Shown here one piece after another: positions 38,664-49,373 of a stretch of 64,000 nt of DNA. Under the pieces are notes generated by a model, which made no database searches, had not been told where the DNA came from, and saw only the letters and a list, made by a program, of their open reading frames with translations. Every line of letters begins with the position of its first letter. The first letter of the stretch is position 1. A program made the translations under genes and the position numbers. Source of the stretch: Saccharomycodes ludwigii (taxonomy: Eukaryota > Ascomycota > Saccharomycetes > Saccharomycodales > Saccharomycodaceae); assembly GCF_020623625.1 (NCBI RefSeq), contig NC_060200.1, positions 1,852,501-1,916,500 on the forward strand, given 5' to 3'.

Positions 38664-39014
38664 GGTTCAAATTTAATATTTTTTGTTTTATTTTTTTTCT
38701 AGTTTTTTTTTCTAGTTTTTTTTTTTTTTTTGTGTAAAGTTTATATGCTTAATATAGTGAACATCAAAATGCCAGTTAAAAGTGGAAGAAAAAGACAAAA
38801 AAGAAAAAGAAAAAAAAACGAACGGAATAAGCAAATGATTAATTTTTATCTTAATATATATATATCATTTATTTGCTCTGCCCTTAATTATGATTATAAA
38901 TAGAAATTAATACAAATGTATGAAATAGTATTATACAGATGAGTACTAGTTGTATTAATTTTATGGAATTCTTCTTTTTTATTTAATAAACGAAGCAATG
39001 TTCACTTTGTTTAT

Positions 39015-39047
<33 letters not shown>

Positions 39048-40124
39048 CACAGTTTTTATATAATTTTTTCCTTTGTTAATACTCATTGATAATAACCCGC
39101 GCATCTCAACAATAACAAATTAAAAATAAAAAGAAACGGTCAAAAAAAAAAAAAAAAAAAAAAAAAAATTAAAAAAAGAAGCGGGGCGAGCTGGGAATTG
39201 AACCCAGGGCCTCTCGCACCCAAAGCGAGAATCATACCACTAGACCACACGCCCGTTTCTAACGGTGGTCGCTTGAAGTCAGTACTAGTATTTGCAAGAG
39301 TTCGTATAAGAAGAAGTCCTATCAGAGAAGTAGAAAGCTCCCTTAAAGAAGAGACTCGTCTAAATTAAATACACCCTTAAAAACAAAATGAGGGAAATGA
39401 ATCATATTTAAAGAGATGTATTATTTTTAGAAATCTGCTATAAACTTAAACTTATATATTTTAGGACAGCCTGATGACTAAATCTTTTAACCTATGACAG
39501 AATGTCTTTTTTTTTCTTCTTTCTTTAATTTGACTCTGTGACATCTTTTTCTGATATTTTTCCGGTCACGAAACGGATTTCCCAATTATACATTGTAAAC
39601 GCATTTGGTCTATATATATACTTTTTTTTTCAATTTACATTAAGTTTAGTTTACTTTACAGTTTGTTTTTTTTTATGGAATTCTATGGTTTCCTATCATA
39701 TCAATTACTACAACAACAAGAGTAGAAATATTATTTTCAAAAATGGAATACTCAGAACACCATAACTTTGTTTTCATAAATATAATATAGTATCTTTTTA
39801 TATATTTTTATAACTTGACTTCCCATTATTTACATTTGTAATGTTGTTTAACCCGTAAAAAAAATATTTTCGTGAGCTTCATGCAATCTCAATTTTTTGA
39901 CTTTGTATCCTACTTTGCTACGAAGGTCCATTGAATATGCAGTAATCATATATATATATATATATAAAATACAATAACCCTAACCTAGCATAGTCCTATA
40001 TATTTGTATTCATAAGGTATATATATATATATATATAGATATATTAAAAATAAAATAAAATAAAATAAAATAAAATAAAATAAAATAAATTACCTTCTAA
40101 AATTATCCAATATTAATGCATACA
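38664..40124. other. Intergenic holding tRNA-Pro copy 2
   Basis: AT-rich DNA with a T29 run near 39020-39048, an A26 run near 39143-39168, TA microsatellites (39949-39965, 40020-40037) and an AAAAT repeat (40045-40088). The tRNA-Pro gene is at 39183-39254. Its 5' flank (39255-39370) is GC-richer than the rest and might be an eroded element remnant, but I see no clear termini. Confidence 0.45.
39183..39254 (-). tRNA. tRNA-Pro (anticodon UGG), second copy
   Basis: Identical over 72 nt to the copy at 21254-21325: same anticodon loop TTTGGGT, T arm GGTTCAATTCC and terminal C discriminator. Followed by T7 and longer T runs as Pol III terminators. Flanking DNA outside the gene is unrelated between copies. 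Confidence 0.97.
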
Positions 40125-41366
40125 TCAATTTCCAAGTAATTTATCATTAGAGCCCCTATTCTTTTTATACTTCTTCTTATAAAAACCACTTTTCAATTTT
40201 CTATATAATTCAGCCTTTTTTCTTAACTTTCTGCCACTTCCAATCTCTTTACGAATCATTGCACCGCATTTACCAGGTTCGATATGATTAACCAACCAAT
40301 TTTTATTATTTTCAAACTTTTCAAAGCAGCCTGAACACCTTCCAACACTTGAATCTTTCTCGGTTTTCTTCAACCAACTTGGGTATATGAAATGGACAGA
40401 TTTCATATGTGCTCTAAATGTATCCTTTCTACTAAAATCGCCAGTTGGATGACACTGGTGATCTTCGGTCCAATATGGACAACGATAATCTTTAATAGGG
40501 TTATGCTTTTTTAAATGGCGCGTTAAATATGCTTTCTCTTTAAAGTTTGAAACGCAGTGTGGACATTGAAATGGGTTGCCATTAGAATTGGAACTAGCAG
40601 ATGTTGGCAATGCTACTAAATCTATTGCAGATTCTATAGATGTAGGTGAAGTACAATTACTATTGGAACTAAATGAGTTGGCCAAATTAAAAGAATCACA
40701 AACAGTATCATTCCTTTCACATTCCTTTGTTTCAAATACTGGGAAAGGTATTGTATTATCCATATGATTATTAAAGACAAATGTTTCCATACTTTTGATA
40801 CTATTGGCAATGGTATCTACATTAGCCTTTTTTTGTTGTTGTTGTTGTTGGTGGTGTTGTTGCAAAGAATCACACCAAGTCATTTCTTCATCTAAAGAAA
40901 ACATAGGATTGGAGAGTAAAGATTCAAGTTCAGTATTATTATTGTTACCAGTTACTCTAGTTGACACATTTTTCCCCAGAATATCTAGCAAAACCTGATT
41001 ATTCAGTTGAAACTCCTCTAACTGGAAAAACTCATTTTTAAAAACATTATCATCGACAGTGTTTCCAGTAGTTTTGTTACCATTGTACAATGAAGAAGCG
41101 GCACTTGTCTCACCTTCTTTTTCGTTCAACACAGTCTCAACCCCTTTTAAAAAATCATCAAATAAATAATCTAATTTTTCAGAATCATCAGAGTTAACAG
41201 AATTGGTAGATGTTTCTAGTGTATTTGTCGATTCTTTTGTTTGTTTCACACCTCCAGACTTTAGTTGTTCTTGTTCTTTTTGTTTGGCAAATTGCTTATT
41301 GATTAAACCTAATGGAACTGAGTTTCGTTGTGGAACATAAACTCTATCGAAGTGGATATAACCCAT
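40125..41366 (-). CDS. Stp1/2/3/4-family C2H2 zinc-finger transcription factor
   Basis: 413 residues with the Stp DNA-binding region at the C terminus. Finger 1 is CPHCVSNFKEKAYLTRHLKKH. The atypical finger 2 runs CPYWTEDHQCHPTGDFSRKDTFRAHMKSVH and finger 3 runs CSGCFEKFENNKNWLVNHIEPGKC, followed by a basic tail. Stp1/Stp2 carry the amino-acid-sensing (SPS) signal to permease promoters after N-terminal cleavage by Ssy5, while Stp3/Stp4 are less understood. I cannot tell which paralogue this is. The N terminus (MGYIHFDRVYVPQRNS) does not obviously carry the Stp1/Stp2 retention motif as I remember it. Gln/His run near residue 170 is low complexity. ATG at 41366. Local synteny gives no help. Confidence 0.85.
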   Translation of the reverse strand: MGYIHFDRVYVPQRNSVPLGLINKQFAKQKEQEQLKSGGVKQTKESTNTLETSTNSVNSDDSEKLDYLFDDFLKGVETVLNEKEGETSAASSLYNGNKTTGNTVDDNVFKNEFFQLEEFQLNNQVLLDILGKNVSTRVTGNNNNTELESLLSNPMFSLDEEMTWCDSLQQHHQQQQQQKKANVDTIANSIKSMETFVFNNHMDNTIPFPVFETKECERNDTVCDSFNLANSFSSNSNCTSPTSIESAIDLVALPTSASSNSNGNPFQCPHCVSNFKEKAYLTRHLKKHNPIKDYRCPYWTEDHQCHPTGDFSRKDTFRAHMKSVHFIYPSWLKKTEKDSSVGRCSGCFEKFENNKNWLVNHIEPGKCGAMIRKEIGSGRKLRKKAELYRKLKSGFYKKKYKKNRGSNDKLLGN

Positions 41367-41902
41367 GGCGTATACGTTGTTTTATTCTTTAGTACCTCGT
41401 ATGTGTTTTAATTGGTAAGGAAAAAACGAAAAAAAGGAGAAAGTAAAAGAAAAAAAGAAAAAAAAAAAAAAAAACAGAAAAAAACACTATTTATATACAA
41501 CAAAAACAGATAATAAAAGATTGTATTATTTCTGCGTTTAACTTAAAAAACACAAGAAAAAAGACAAAAAATAAAAAAAAAAGTTTATCTTTACATTTTT
41601 TTTTTTTTTTTCTCTTTTCTTTCCTGCGGCATCTTGGCGTTATTGTCTCATTTATCTTAGCTTTGAGAAATGTCGCACCGCTTCCACCATAAATTTATGT
41701 GTCAATTAAATAACCCAGTACAAATAATAATAATAATAATAGATAAGCCATATTGCACGCCATACGCACCAAATTAATCACTCATCTACAAAGTCACGTA
41801 CAAGCAACATCTATCAAAAGAATCCCGCGTTTTTCCCTCTTTGGCCTATTATCGCTAAATACTCTACACTAAACAAAAAAATATATATATCAACTATTCC
41901 TT
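41367..41902. other. Upstream region of the Stp-family gene
   Basis: A/AG-rich leader (41425-41480), T run 41597-41612, and AT-rich DNA with AAT repeats (41724-41740). An Stp-type gene upstream region of about 500 bases; no specific sites recognised. Confidence 0.4.
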
Positions 41903-43300
41903 CTAAAACAACATCCATATCCCACCTCCTATTAAAACAACTAATACTATAGCTGTTATAATAGATGCTCCTATACGATCCTTTTGACTAATACTTAATG
42001 TGTTTTGTAATAATGAGGCGACGGTATCTGAATCACTACCCAAACCAGCATTAACATCCCCCTTAGAACTACCACCATTATCTGCTGTATATGGTGCTGG
42101 TCTATCGTGAATTAATAGCCCTTGTATTATTTCTAATGCACACATTTGTTCACCAAGACCATAAACCGCATCATTTTTACCTAGTGTCCAGTCTAAACCA
42201 CAGGTGTGCTCATCATATCCACCAGAACATGATTCCGCTGCCCCTCTTGCTGATGTTTCTATTAATGTGTTTATGGTATCTGTTGTAAATGGCGCCATGA
42301 CACTAGTATACGACAATAATCTACTGAACAAACTTTTAAAGCTCCTTTGATCATTATTGCATGTGCCACTCGATTGACATGCTTGTTCGTACATCGTGTC
42401 GTTCACAAAAAATGTTTTCGATGCACCATCCAGCAAATAACCCACATTTGTTTCCCAAACACTTGAACCATTTGTAGCATTATACATATATGCCGCACCT
42501 GCAAGGATAATCCCATAATTATATGTCCATTCAGTCTCGGTAATATTACTACAATTGGTATCAATCATAGCACCATCGTAAACTTTACTATCGCTGCTTA
42601 AAGTGACAAACCCAACATCAACCAACCAGTCAAACACTTTAGCAGCTACATCTAAGTAGGTAGTGTTACCCGTATATCTGCCCAATCTAGCTGCTAAATT
42701 GAACAAGCAACCATTTGCAATGGTATTTTTATAAGAATATCCATTATTCCAAGTGAAAATTTGCCATCTAAGACCACCGCCGCAAGTATCTGCATCCCAT
42801 CTACTGTACATTGTATTGTAAACACCCTGTGCCATTGCCAAGTATCCTGGAATACTAGAGCTCCCGCTAGAATTATCTGGTGCTGTGAAATTTCTTTCAG
42901 TAGCAGTCATAACTGTTAATCCCCAAATACCTTGATCATCATTACCTTCAACCATAGTTTGATTTTCAGTCATAAAATCATAGCTATCACCAGCCTGATG
43001 AATAATTGCGTCTTGAATTAATGATTCAAAAGTATTGTTTTCGCATAAGTACCAGTTTTCAATCATACCTCCAAAGGCTTCGCCTGCTTGCCACCAATAG
43101 TATGGTGATTGAAACATCCCTACTGTGCCACCATATCTTTCCCCCTCATAATAATCTAGCATACCGTCTATTATTAGTGCTGTTGCATTACAAATAGAAC
43201 TTTTTGAACTTTCATCTAAATCAATAGAAAAGACATGTAGTGGGAATAAAAACAGGTGGAATAAAAAAAATGGTGTCAATTTTGTTGTGCTTATTCTCAT
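41903..43300 (-). CDS. DFG5: Dfg5/Dcw1-like GPI-anchored GH76 cell-wall protein
   Basis: 465 residues. A cleavable signal peptide (MRISTTKLTPFFLFHLFLFPLHVFS) leads into a glycoside hydrolase family 76 domain with the paired catalytic Asp in EGNDDQGIWGL and the usual YYWWQAGEAFGGMIENW block. A C-terminal hydrophobic tail (IGASIITAIVLVVLIGGGIWMLF) after a small-residue stretch predicts GPI anchoring. Dfg5/Dcw1 are thought to cross-link GPI-anchored mannoproteins into the wall glucan; loss of both is lethal in S. cerevisiae. Placement next to BCH1 and TAF9 (YMR236W-YMR238W) favours DFG5. The frame opens at a TTG at 43306, and I use ATG at 43300. Confidence 0.9.
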   Translation of the reverse strand: MRISTTKLTPFFLFHLFLFPLHVFSIDLDESSKSSICNATALIIDGMLDYYEGERYGGTVGMFQSPYYWWQAGEAFGGMIENWYLCENNTFESLIQDAIIHQAGDSYDFMTENQTMVEGNDDQGIWGLTVMTATERNFTAPDNSSGSSSIPGYLAMAQGVYNTMYSRWDADTCGGGLRWQIFTWNNGYSYKNTIANGCLFNLAARLGRYTGNTTYLDVAAKVFDWLVDVGFVTLSSDSKVYDGAMIDTNCSNITETEWTYNYGIILAGAAYMYNATNGSSVWETNVGYLLDGASKTFFVNDTMYEQACQSSGTCNNDQRSFKSLFSRLLSYTSVMAPFTTDTINTLIETSARGAAESCSGGYDEHTCGLDWTLGKNDAVYGLGEQMCALEIIQGLLIHDRPAPYTADNGGSSKGDVNAGLGSDSDTVASLLQNTLSISQKDRIGASIITAIVLVVLIGGGIWMLF

Positions 43301-43875
43301 GGTCAAAACTGGTGCAAGAATTTTCCTTGCGCTTGTTACTTTAATTACTTGTTTTTATTTTATAAAATGATATATCACTTGATTATATGGGTCTTAAGTA
43401 TACAGGTTTTATTTTAAAATTAATGATAATATTTTTTTTTTTTTTTTTTTTTTATTTATTTCTTGCTCAGAATTTTTGTTTCGATGGAAGAGAAGTGGCT
43501 TTGTTTTATTTTAATTTTAATTTTAATTTTTTTTTTTTATTTTAATTTTAATTTTAATTTTAATTTTAATTTTTTCTTTTTTTTTTTTTTGCTACTTTAA
43601 AATCACTGCAAAATATACTTTGATTACGTTTCCCCGCTACAGTTGCCTCTAAGTCCATTCGCTCAGCCATATTATTTTTTTTTTTTTAGTCTAGCTTAAA
43701 AATCAATTCACTCTAACAATGTTTTACTAATTGTTTAAATTCATTCCATAACTGACAATAATAATCATCATATGAGCTAATACCGTCATTATTAATGGTC
43801 GATTTCATTATATTATAATATTATAATGAAAACTATTTTACATATAATTCAATATATATATACATACATATATTT
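43301..43875. other. DFG5 upstream / BCH1 downstream spacer
   Basis: Contains T22 (about 43432-43453), a TTTTAA-type repeat array (about 43508-43572) and AT-rich DNA with TA repeats (43852-43872). No gene found. Confidence 0.45.
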
Positions 43876-46041
43876 TCACATATCAAATTGATCTTTGGTA
43901 TGTTTTTCAAAAAATTGCAATAATTGACTTTTGAACAATTTGGTAACTGATTCAGGGTATCTACTATCTACTTCATTACAAACCTTAGTTAATCCCATAT
44001 CGCTGAGTGTATCATTTAAACTTTCTAATAATAATAAGCTAAAGTCACCATACCATCTGTGATTCCAACAACAGATTTTCACCACCAAGTCAATTATTAA
44101 ATTATCAATGGTGTTCAAGGTAGTTAGAATTTGTTGTGAAGACAATTGGTAATTTTTTTTTAACTTAGTTCTTTCAGCAACATAGTATTGCAACAACTTC
44201 CTACAACTAGTGGCACTAAACCTTTGCTGTAAACCGTATTGGAAAGCTTCAGATGCCTCTTTGTCATGTTTCAATCTTGTAGCGCATAACCCTAACAATT
44301 CCCATTCAAAAGTCGTTTTGTGATATTCAGTATTGGTAGCTTCAAAATGCAATTGCTCAGCTTGCCACATGGTATATTGTTTCATATCTTGATATAATAA
44401 CATAAACAAATTATCTAACCATCTTTCGCATAATCTCTTATCTCTAATTGTTTTATTCTTATTATTGGTAAATTCTTCTTCCATCACAAAATTTTCGGCC
44501 CTTAACTTTAATAAATTCTCCCATCCTGTTTTTTTACCAATCTCGGCCAACAGCCCATAAGCCAGCTGGAAAGTTGCCTGTAATGATGATGCCGGTAAAT
44601 TTAATAAGATTGGATCCGCGCTTTTGTGCTCATTAATTACATCCTGTGAATTTAAACCAGTAACCTCATCTAATATAACATCAACTGGTAACGGTAAATG
44701 CAAAGCAGAGTTTTTATTATCATTATCTTTGCTATTGTTGGTAGTAGAACTGTCAACGGGGGGACTATTTATCGAACAACATCTCTTAAAATTATATTTT
44801 TCCTTATTTAGTGTCATTGGACTACTATTCAAGGCCAATAGCGCATTCTTAACATCATTCAACGCAATATAACTTTTAACTAGCCAATACCAAGTCCTAA
44901 ATTCGCTAGGACCATATTTTACTGCATTTTGACTAACCTGTAACGCCAAGGTGTAATCACTTTTTAGTTCAAATAGGTATTCAGCTTCAACGCATAAAAG
45001 GTCACTTTTATAAGGTAACACATCATCTGATTTCAAGAGTTCACTGTGCAATAACTTGAAAGCATCGATTTCAAAGTCGTTCTCAAAATAAATACGAGAT
45101 AATACAACACTTAATTCTGGATATTCAGGTAACATCTTACGCAAAACATCAATTGCTAAATCGGCATTGTGACTCAGTTTTGTGATTTTAACAAATGTTT
45201 CAACAAGGTAATTATTAATGTTTGAAGTGTTCACAATACCAATTGGGCTACCCAAAAAAGAACCTCTTGTATAGCATAATGGGAAGCCTTTAGATATAAA
45301 TAATTCAGCAACATCAGTAATCTCGCCCATCATCAGAGGATTTAGAATAATAGTTTCTACAACATTGTTAATCTCGCCTTCGTTACGGTTATCTAGCATT
45401 TGTATAAAACTTCTGACCACGGTACAAACAAATGTCTCCAACCAAATGGAAGCATGGGTACCAGAAGATTCCTCATCAGTGTCCAATGAAATATCCCCAT
45501 CAGTAGCTGTAGTCAAATATGTTTGTAATGTTCCAGGGAAATGGACAACAACATTAACATCGCAAGAGGAGAAGGTATTCCAGCTGGAATAGGTAATTTC
45601 ACTGATTTTAAAATTTCTATTTTTACCAAACCATAATTGAGGTTTTTCTTCAATGGCATCTTGAATGGATTTACAAAAAACAGCAATTGAATTTGGGTCT
45701 GAAGTATCCACCCCGGAACAATATAAATATGTGCCTAATTCCAATTTCTTGGCAATTTGTTGATGATGTGGCATACTAGACTCTGAGCTTATACGATAAT
45801 TAATTACACTTTGTGTTGCATTACCATTACTGCCATTATTATTGGTGTTATTACTATTGCTAATAGATGAAGTATCACGAGTTGCTGATGTCCCGGAAGC
45901 TGGAATATATTTATGAATGCTGATCAAATCTGCTGGTCCTAAGTTATTAGAAAAAGTACTTAATCTGGAATGACGTTCTTTTAAGGCTTGACCAATTGAA
46001 GACTCCCTAACTTCTGGAATAGAGCCTTGTGTAAGAATCAT
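43876..46041 (-). CDS. BCH1: Bch1/Bud7-like ChAP (Chs5-Arf1-binding) exomer subunit
   Basis: 721-residue TPR-rich protein, matching the length of S. cerevisiae Bch1 (724) and Bud7 (746). Recognisable family blocks: the N terminus SIGQALKERHSRLSTFSNNLGPADLISIHKYIPASG, YLYCSGVDTSDP, and the TPR segment DSNPL-like SLLYQDMKQYTMWQAEQ. ChAPs form exomer with Chs5 and Arf1 at the trans-Golgi network, sorting cargo such as Chs3 to the surface. It sits where both BCH1 (YMR237W) and its whole-genome-duplication partner BUD7 (YOR299W) map, so one ancestral gene is expected here. The symbol BCH1 is a label for that single ancestor. ATG at 46041. Confidence 0.93.
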   Translation of the reverse strand: MILTQGSIPEVRESSIGQALKERHSRLSTFSNNLGPADLISIHKYIPASGTSATRDTSSISNSNNTNNNGSNGNATQSVINYRISSESSMPHHQQIAKKLELGTYLYCSGVDTSDPNSIAVFCKSIQDAIEEKPQLWFGKNRNFKISEITYSSWNTFSSCDVNVVVHFPGTLQTYLTTATDGDISLDTDEESSGTHASIWLETFVCTVVRSFIQMLDNRNEGEINNVVETIILNPLMMGEITDVAELFISKGFPLCYTRGSFLGSPIGIVNTSNINNYLVETFVKITKLSHNADLAIDVLRKMLPEYPELSVVLSRIYFENDFEIDAFKLLHSELLKSDDVLPYKSDLLCVEAEYLFELKSDYTLALQVSQNAVKYGPSEFRTWYWLVKSYIALNDVKNALLALNSSPMTLNKEKYNFKRCCSINSPPVDSSTTNNSKDNDNKNSALHLPLPVDVILDEVTGLNSQDVINEHKSADPILLNLPASSLQATFQLAYGLLAEIGKKTGWENLLKLRAENFVMEEEFTNNKNKTIRDKRLCERWLDNLFMLLYQDMKQYTMWQAEQLHFEATNTEYHKTTFEWELLGLCATRLKHDKEASEAFQYGLQQRFSATSCRKLLQYYVAERTKLKKNYQLSSQQILTTLNTIDNLIIDLVVKICCWNHRWYGDFSLLLLESLNDTLSDMGLTKVCNEVDSRYPESVTKLFKSQLLQFFEKHTKDQFDM

Positions 46042-46077
46042 TGTTTCTTTCTTTCTTTGTATATTTATTTATTTATT

Positions 46078-46117
<40 letters not shown>

Positions 46118-46691
46118 GATGCGTATATCGCGTGATATTATTGAGTACTATGTTTGCAATGATTTTAGTTATGATTATGAGTTAAAATAAAGCAACAAGT
46201 AAAATGTATTAAAAAAGAAAAAAATAAAATAAAATAAAATAAATAAATAAATAAATAAAGCTAAAGTAAATTCAATAAAAAAAAAAAAAAAAAAAAAAAA
46301 GCATTTTATGTTTGCTGTATCTGTGTTTCTTTCTCCAGCATTTTTCTGGGCCCTTTTTGGTTTGTTTGCGTTACAAAAATAGTCTGTAGTCAAGCTCGTA
46401 GTCAAGCTCGTAGTCAAGCTCGTAATAAAAAAAAGGAGTAGGCGTGAAAAGAGAAGAAAAAAATGATAAAGCTTAAAAGTTTCATTGTTTTTACGGCATC
46501 AATCAAAATAACAAAAATTAACCATTTGAATGTCTGGGTAACCTAAAAATAACTAAGGACTTTTTATAAATTGTTAACAAATAAACAAACAAACCCACAT
46601 TTCTCAAAGTATTAATTATTACATCGCTTAATTGATCCTAAACACATACGTATACAATATCAATAAGCATACTATATATAGTAAACTTGAT
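46042..46691. repeat. Repeat-rich BCH1 upstream region
   Basis: Holds a CTTT microsatellite (about 46068-46115), AAAAT/AAAT repeats (46221-46258), A24 (about 46277-46300) and three exact tandem copies of the 12-mer GTAGTCAAGCTC (46386-46421). An 80-codon minus-strand frame here is translation of these repeats and is not called. No RNA gene recognised. Confidence 0.6.
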
Positions 46692-47978
46692 TCAGTTCTT
46701 TTCTTTATTTATATTTTTATCGCTAACTTTATCCCAATTGATGCTACCACCAGTTAAACAGTACTTTTCAGGTGGTAATCTGATTCCCCACGAATTAGGA
46801 ACTTTAGGTAAGCTTTTTTTATTTCTATCTTGAGCTAATTGTAATAGTAACTCCTTTGGAGCAGCTGTCGGTTTAAACTGATATTGAGTTCTAGCGGCAA
46901 TAGATAATCTTATATCCTCTACAGTTAAACTACCATTATTGACATTTGCATAATCATTATAAACAACAGCGTCTTTTAAAATATTTCTAGTATATCTATA
47001 CGCAAAATCCATTAATTGCAATGGAACTGTGTCTTCATATCTATGAATAGATTGGGATGCTAATAATAAATGTAGTAACCGTACATCTCTCGGACTATTG
47101 TTTTCATTTAGTATAGTCGAGGTGGTGTATATATTAGGACCTGTTGATATAGGTGGTCGTTGTTGTGGCTCAATTTCTCCTTTGTTTAATGCTTTATCAT
47201 CTGTGGCAGCAGTAGTAATTGTATTTTTGCTATTTTCATCTTTGCTGACTTTTTTCCCATCAATAGCTTGTGTCCTTTCTTGTGTAACAATATTATTACT
47301 AGAAATAGTAGCATCACCATTTTTAGGTTCTCCTGTACTGACTTCCTTCACTGGTTCCTCATGCCTGATTTTTTCCTGCTTAGAATCTAATGGCTCATTT
47401 CTTAATTTCCCTTCGTTGTCTTTCTCCTTATCAATTGCAATGTGGTTTTGCTCTTCTGTTTTTTCTATTTCAACATTTTCTTCACTTGCTTTCTTTTTCG
47501 TTTCTTCTTCCGAGTCCTCCTTTGAATCCTCTTTAAGTTTTTCTTTTGAATCCGCTTTTGATTCCTCTTTAAGTTCCTCTTTTGGCTCCTCTTTTAGATC
47601 GTCTTTAATATTCTCTTTTGACTCCTCTTTTTGATCGTCCTTAAGTTTCTCTTTTGAATCCTCCTTCAGTTTCTCTTTCGATTTTTCATCAAGGTTCTCC
47701 TTCAATTCCTCTTTTGGCTTCTCGTTATAATTCACTTTCCGTTCCTCTTTTGGCTCTTCATTAAAGTTCTCTTTCGATTCCTCCTTTGAATTACTTATTT
47801 GTTCTTCTTTTTGTTCCGGTTTTTGAAAATTATCTTCAATAGCAGCGGATTTTGGTTTATTGTCAATCGTTACAATAGGTTGTACTTGTTCTTGTTTTTT
47901 TAAAGCATCTTTATTCACGGAATTGTTGATCTCCTTTTGAAGATGTTCTTGATTAGAACCAATATTATCCTCGGACAT
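46692..47978 (-). CDS. TAF9: Taf9-like histone-fold subunit of TFIID and SAGA with long charged extension
   Basis: 428 residues, against about 157 for S. cerevisiae Taf9. The conserved histone fold is at the C terminus, from about residue 295 (SPRDVRLLHLLLASQSIHRYEDTVPLQLMDFAYRYT, then LTVEDIRLSIAARTQYQF), followed by the short Taf9 tail LPPEKYCLTGGSINWDKV. The fold pairs with Taf6 in TFIID and SAGA. Residues about 60-200 are a Lys/Glu repeat region with units of the KEESKENLKED type, probably a long single alpha helix or disordered, highly charged arm. It lies between BCH1 and MBF1/RNA1 as expected. The longer frame to 47987 opens at GTG, and the ATG at 47978 is used. Confidence 0.92.
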   Translation of the reverse strand: MSEDNIGSNQEHLQKEINNSVNKDALKKQEQVQPIVTIDNKPKSAAIEDNFQKPEQKEEQISNSKEESKENFNEEPKEERKVNYNEKPKEELKENLDEKSKEKLKEDSKEKLKDDQKEESKENIKDDLKEEPKEELKEESKADSKEKLKEDSKEDSEEETKKKASEENVEIEKTEEQNHIAIDKEKDNEGKLRNEPLDSKQEKIRHEEPVKEVSTGEPKNGDATISSNNIVTQERTQAIDGKKVSKDENSKNTITTAATDDKALNKGEIEPQQRPPISTGPNIYTTSTILNENNSPRDVRLLHLLLASQSIHRYEDTVPLQLMDFAYRYTRNILKDAVVYNDYANVNNGSLTVEDIRLSIAARTQYQFKPTAAPKELLLQLAQDRNKKSLPKVPNSWGIRLPPEKYCLTGGSINWDKVSDKNINKEKN

Positions 47979-48638
47979 TATTGACACTTCTATATATTAA
48001 GTATTATATTGGTTCTTGATTTTTTTTTGCAAGAGTATTTCTTTTATTTTTCATCTTTAATTATTAAAGTGTTGATTTTATTTGTTTAAACATTTTTTTC
48101 TTTTTTTTAGTTTTTGGTTTTTGGTTTTTGGTTTTTGGTTTTTTGGAAACCTAATCACTTTGAACGACAATTTGTGGATTACTAAAATGGAAGTTTCTAG
48201 AATAAAAAAAATAAAAAAATAAAAAAATAAAAAAATATATTTGTTAGCGTCGGCGTAGCATTTCGAGTGCTTAGAATCAGCCATATAAAAAAATACAAAA
48301 AAAAAAAGGGGGGTACGAAAGATAGAAAGAAAGCTCTTATGTTTTATTTATATATACATATATATAAATATATATTTTACTTTTTGTTTAATTCCATTCA
48401 GCGGCAATATATCACTCAAATGATGTGCATTAATTAATTAATTAATTTTTTTTTTTTTTTTTTTTTCTACTTTTTGTTTTTAATTCAATCTCTTAATTCC
48501 AATTCTTGTCCCATTTTAAATCACTTTGTATATTAAATTTAGAAGAAATAATCATTTCATAAAAGCATATATACTTATATATACATATATAGCAAGGAAA
48601 AATAAACAAAAAAGTACAAATCAAATTAATAGAAAAAT
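47979..48638. promoter_or_regulatory. Divergent promoter region TAF9/MBF1
   Basis: 660 bases between divergent genes. It contains five head-to-tail TTTTTGG units at 48111-48146, T22 (about 48447-48466), TTAA repeats (48431-48447), a G-rich pocket (48308-48314) and TA runs. No established factor site is clear. Confidence 0.5.
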
Positions 48639-49091
48639 ATGTCCGACTGGGAAAACGTTACTGTTATTGGTAAAAAAGCTAGAGCTGGTGGTAGTGGTCC
48701 ACGTCAAACAGTTGCTAAAACACAATCACAGATCAATGCTGCCAGAAGATCTGGTATGGTTTTAAGTGTCGATAAAAAGTATGCAGTTGGTAATAAACGT
48801 GGTGATTCTGAAGGTCAGAGGTTAACTAAAGTGGATAGAGATGATGATATCATTGTTCCAAAAAAGTTGGATGCTAATGTGGGCAAAGTTATCGCTAGAT
48901 CTAGAACTGACAAAAAACTAAGTCAAAAAGATTTAGCTACCAAGATTAATGAAAAACCAACTGTCATTAATGACTATGAAGCTGGTAGAGCTATTCCAAA
49001 CCAACAGGTCTTGGGCAAATTAGAAAGAGTCTTGGGTGTTAAATTAAGAGGTAAAAATATAGGCGAGCCTTTAGGTGGCCCAAAGAAATAA
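48639..49091 (+). CDS. MBF1: Mbf1-like multiprotein bridging factor, transcriptional coactivator
   Basis: 150 residues (S. cerevisiae Mbf1 is 151). The N-terminal MBF1 domain ([13 protein letters not shown], then [19 protein letters not shown]) is followed by a helix-turn-helix Cro/C1-type domain (about 83-137, [39 protein letters not shown]). Mbf1 bridges TBP to Gcn4 and also suppresses ribosomal frameshifting at colliding ribosomes in eukaryotes. Mbf1 would be a partner for the Gcn4-type site seen upstream of CPA1 in this window. ATG at 48639. In S. cerevisiae MBF1 lies beside MUM3 (YOR298C-A/YOR298W); here RNA1 is between them. Confidence 0.97.
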   Translation: MSDWENVTVIGKKARAGGSGPRQTVAKTQSQINAARRSGMVLSVDKKYAVGNKRGDSEGQRLTKVDRDDDIIVPKKLDANVGKVIARSRTDKKLSQKDLATKINEKPTVINDYEAGRAIPNQQVLGKLERVLGVKLRGKNIGEPLGGPKK

Positions 49092-49329
49092 GTAAATGGC
49101 GTAATTTTTTTTAAACAAAAAAAAAAAAAAAAAAAAAAACAATTACTAATATATGTATATATTTTATTTCATATTACTACTATAACGACTTTCTATTTTT
49201 TTTATTGTTTCCTCTTTTTGATTCTTGAATAATAAATTATTGAATTTTAGTTATGGAAAAGTTACTGTTAAAATCAATAACTAGAAGGTAATATTCATAT
49301 GTCCGAAAGTTTTTAACCGGAATATACGG

Positions 49330-49373
<44 letters not shown>

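Noticed and set aside
39255-39370. Solo LTR remnant upstream of tRNA-Pro copy 2
   Set aside because: Only a 10-base word (GCAAATACTA) is shared with the Ty3-type LTR and no paired termini are visible.
46175-46417. 80-codon minus-strand frame
   Set aside because: Begins inside the 12-bp tandem repeat and ends in a poly-Phe run; no conserved domain.
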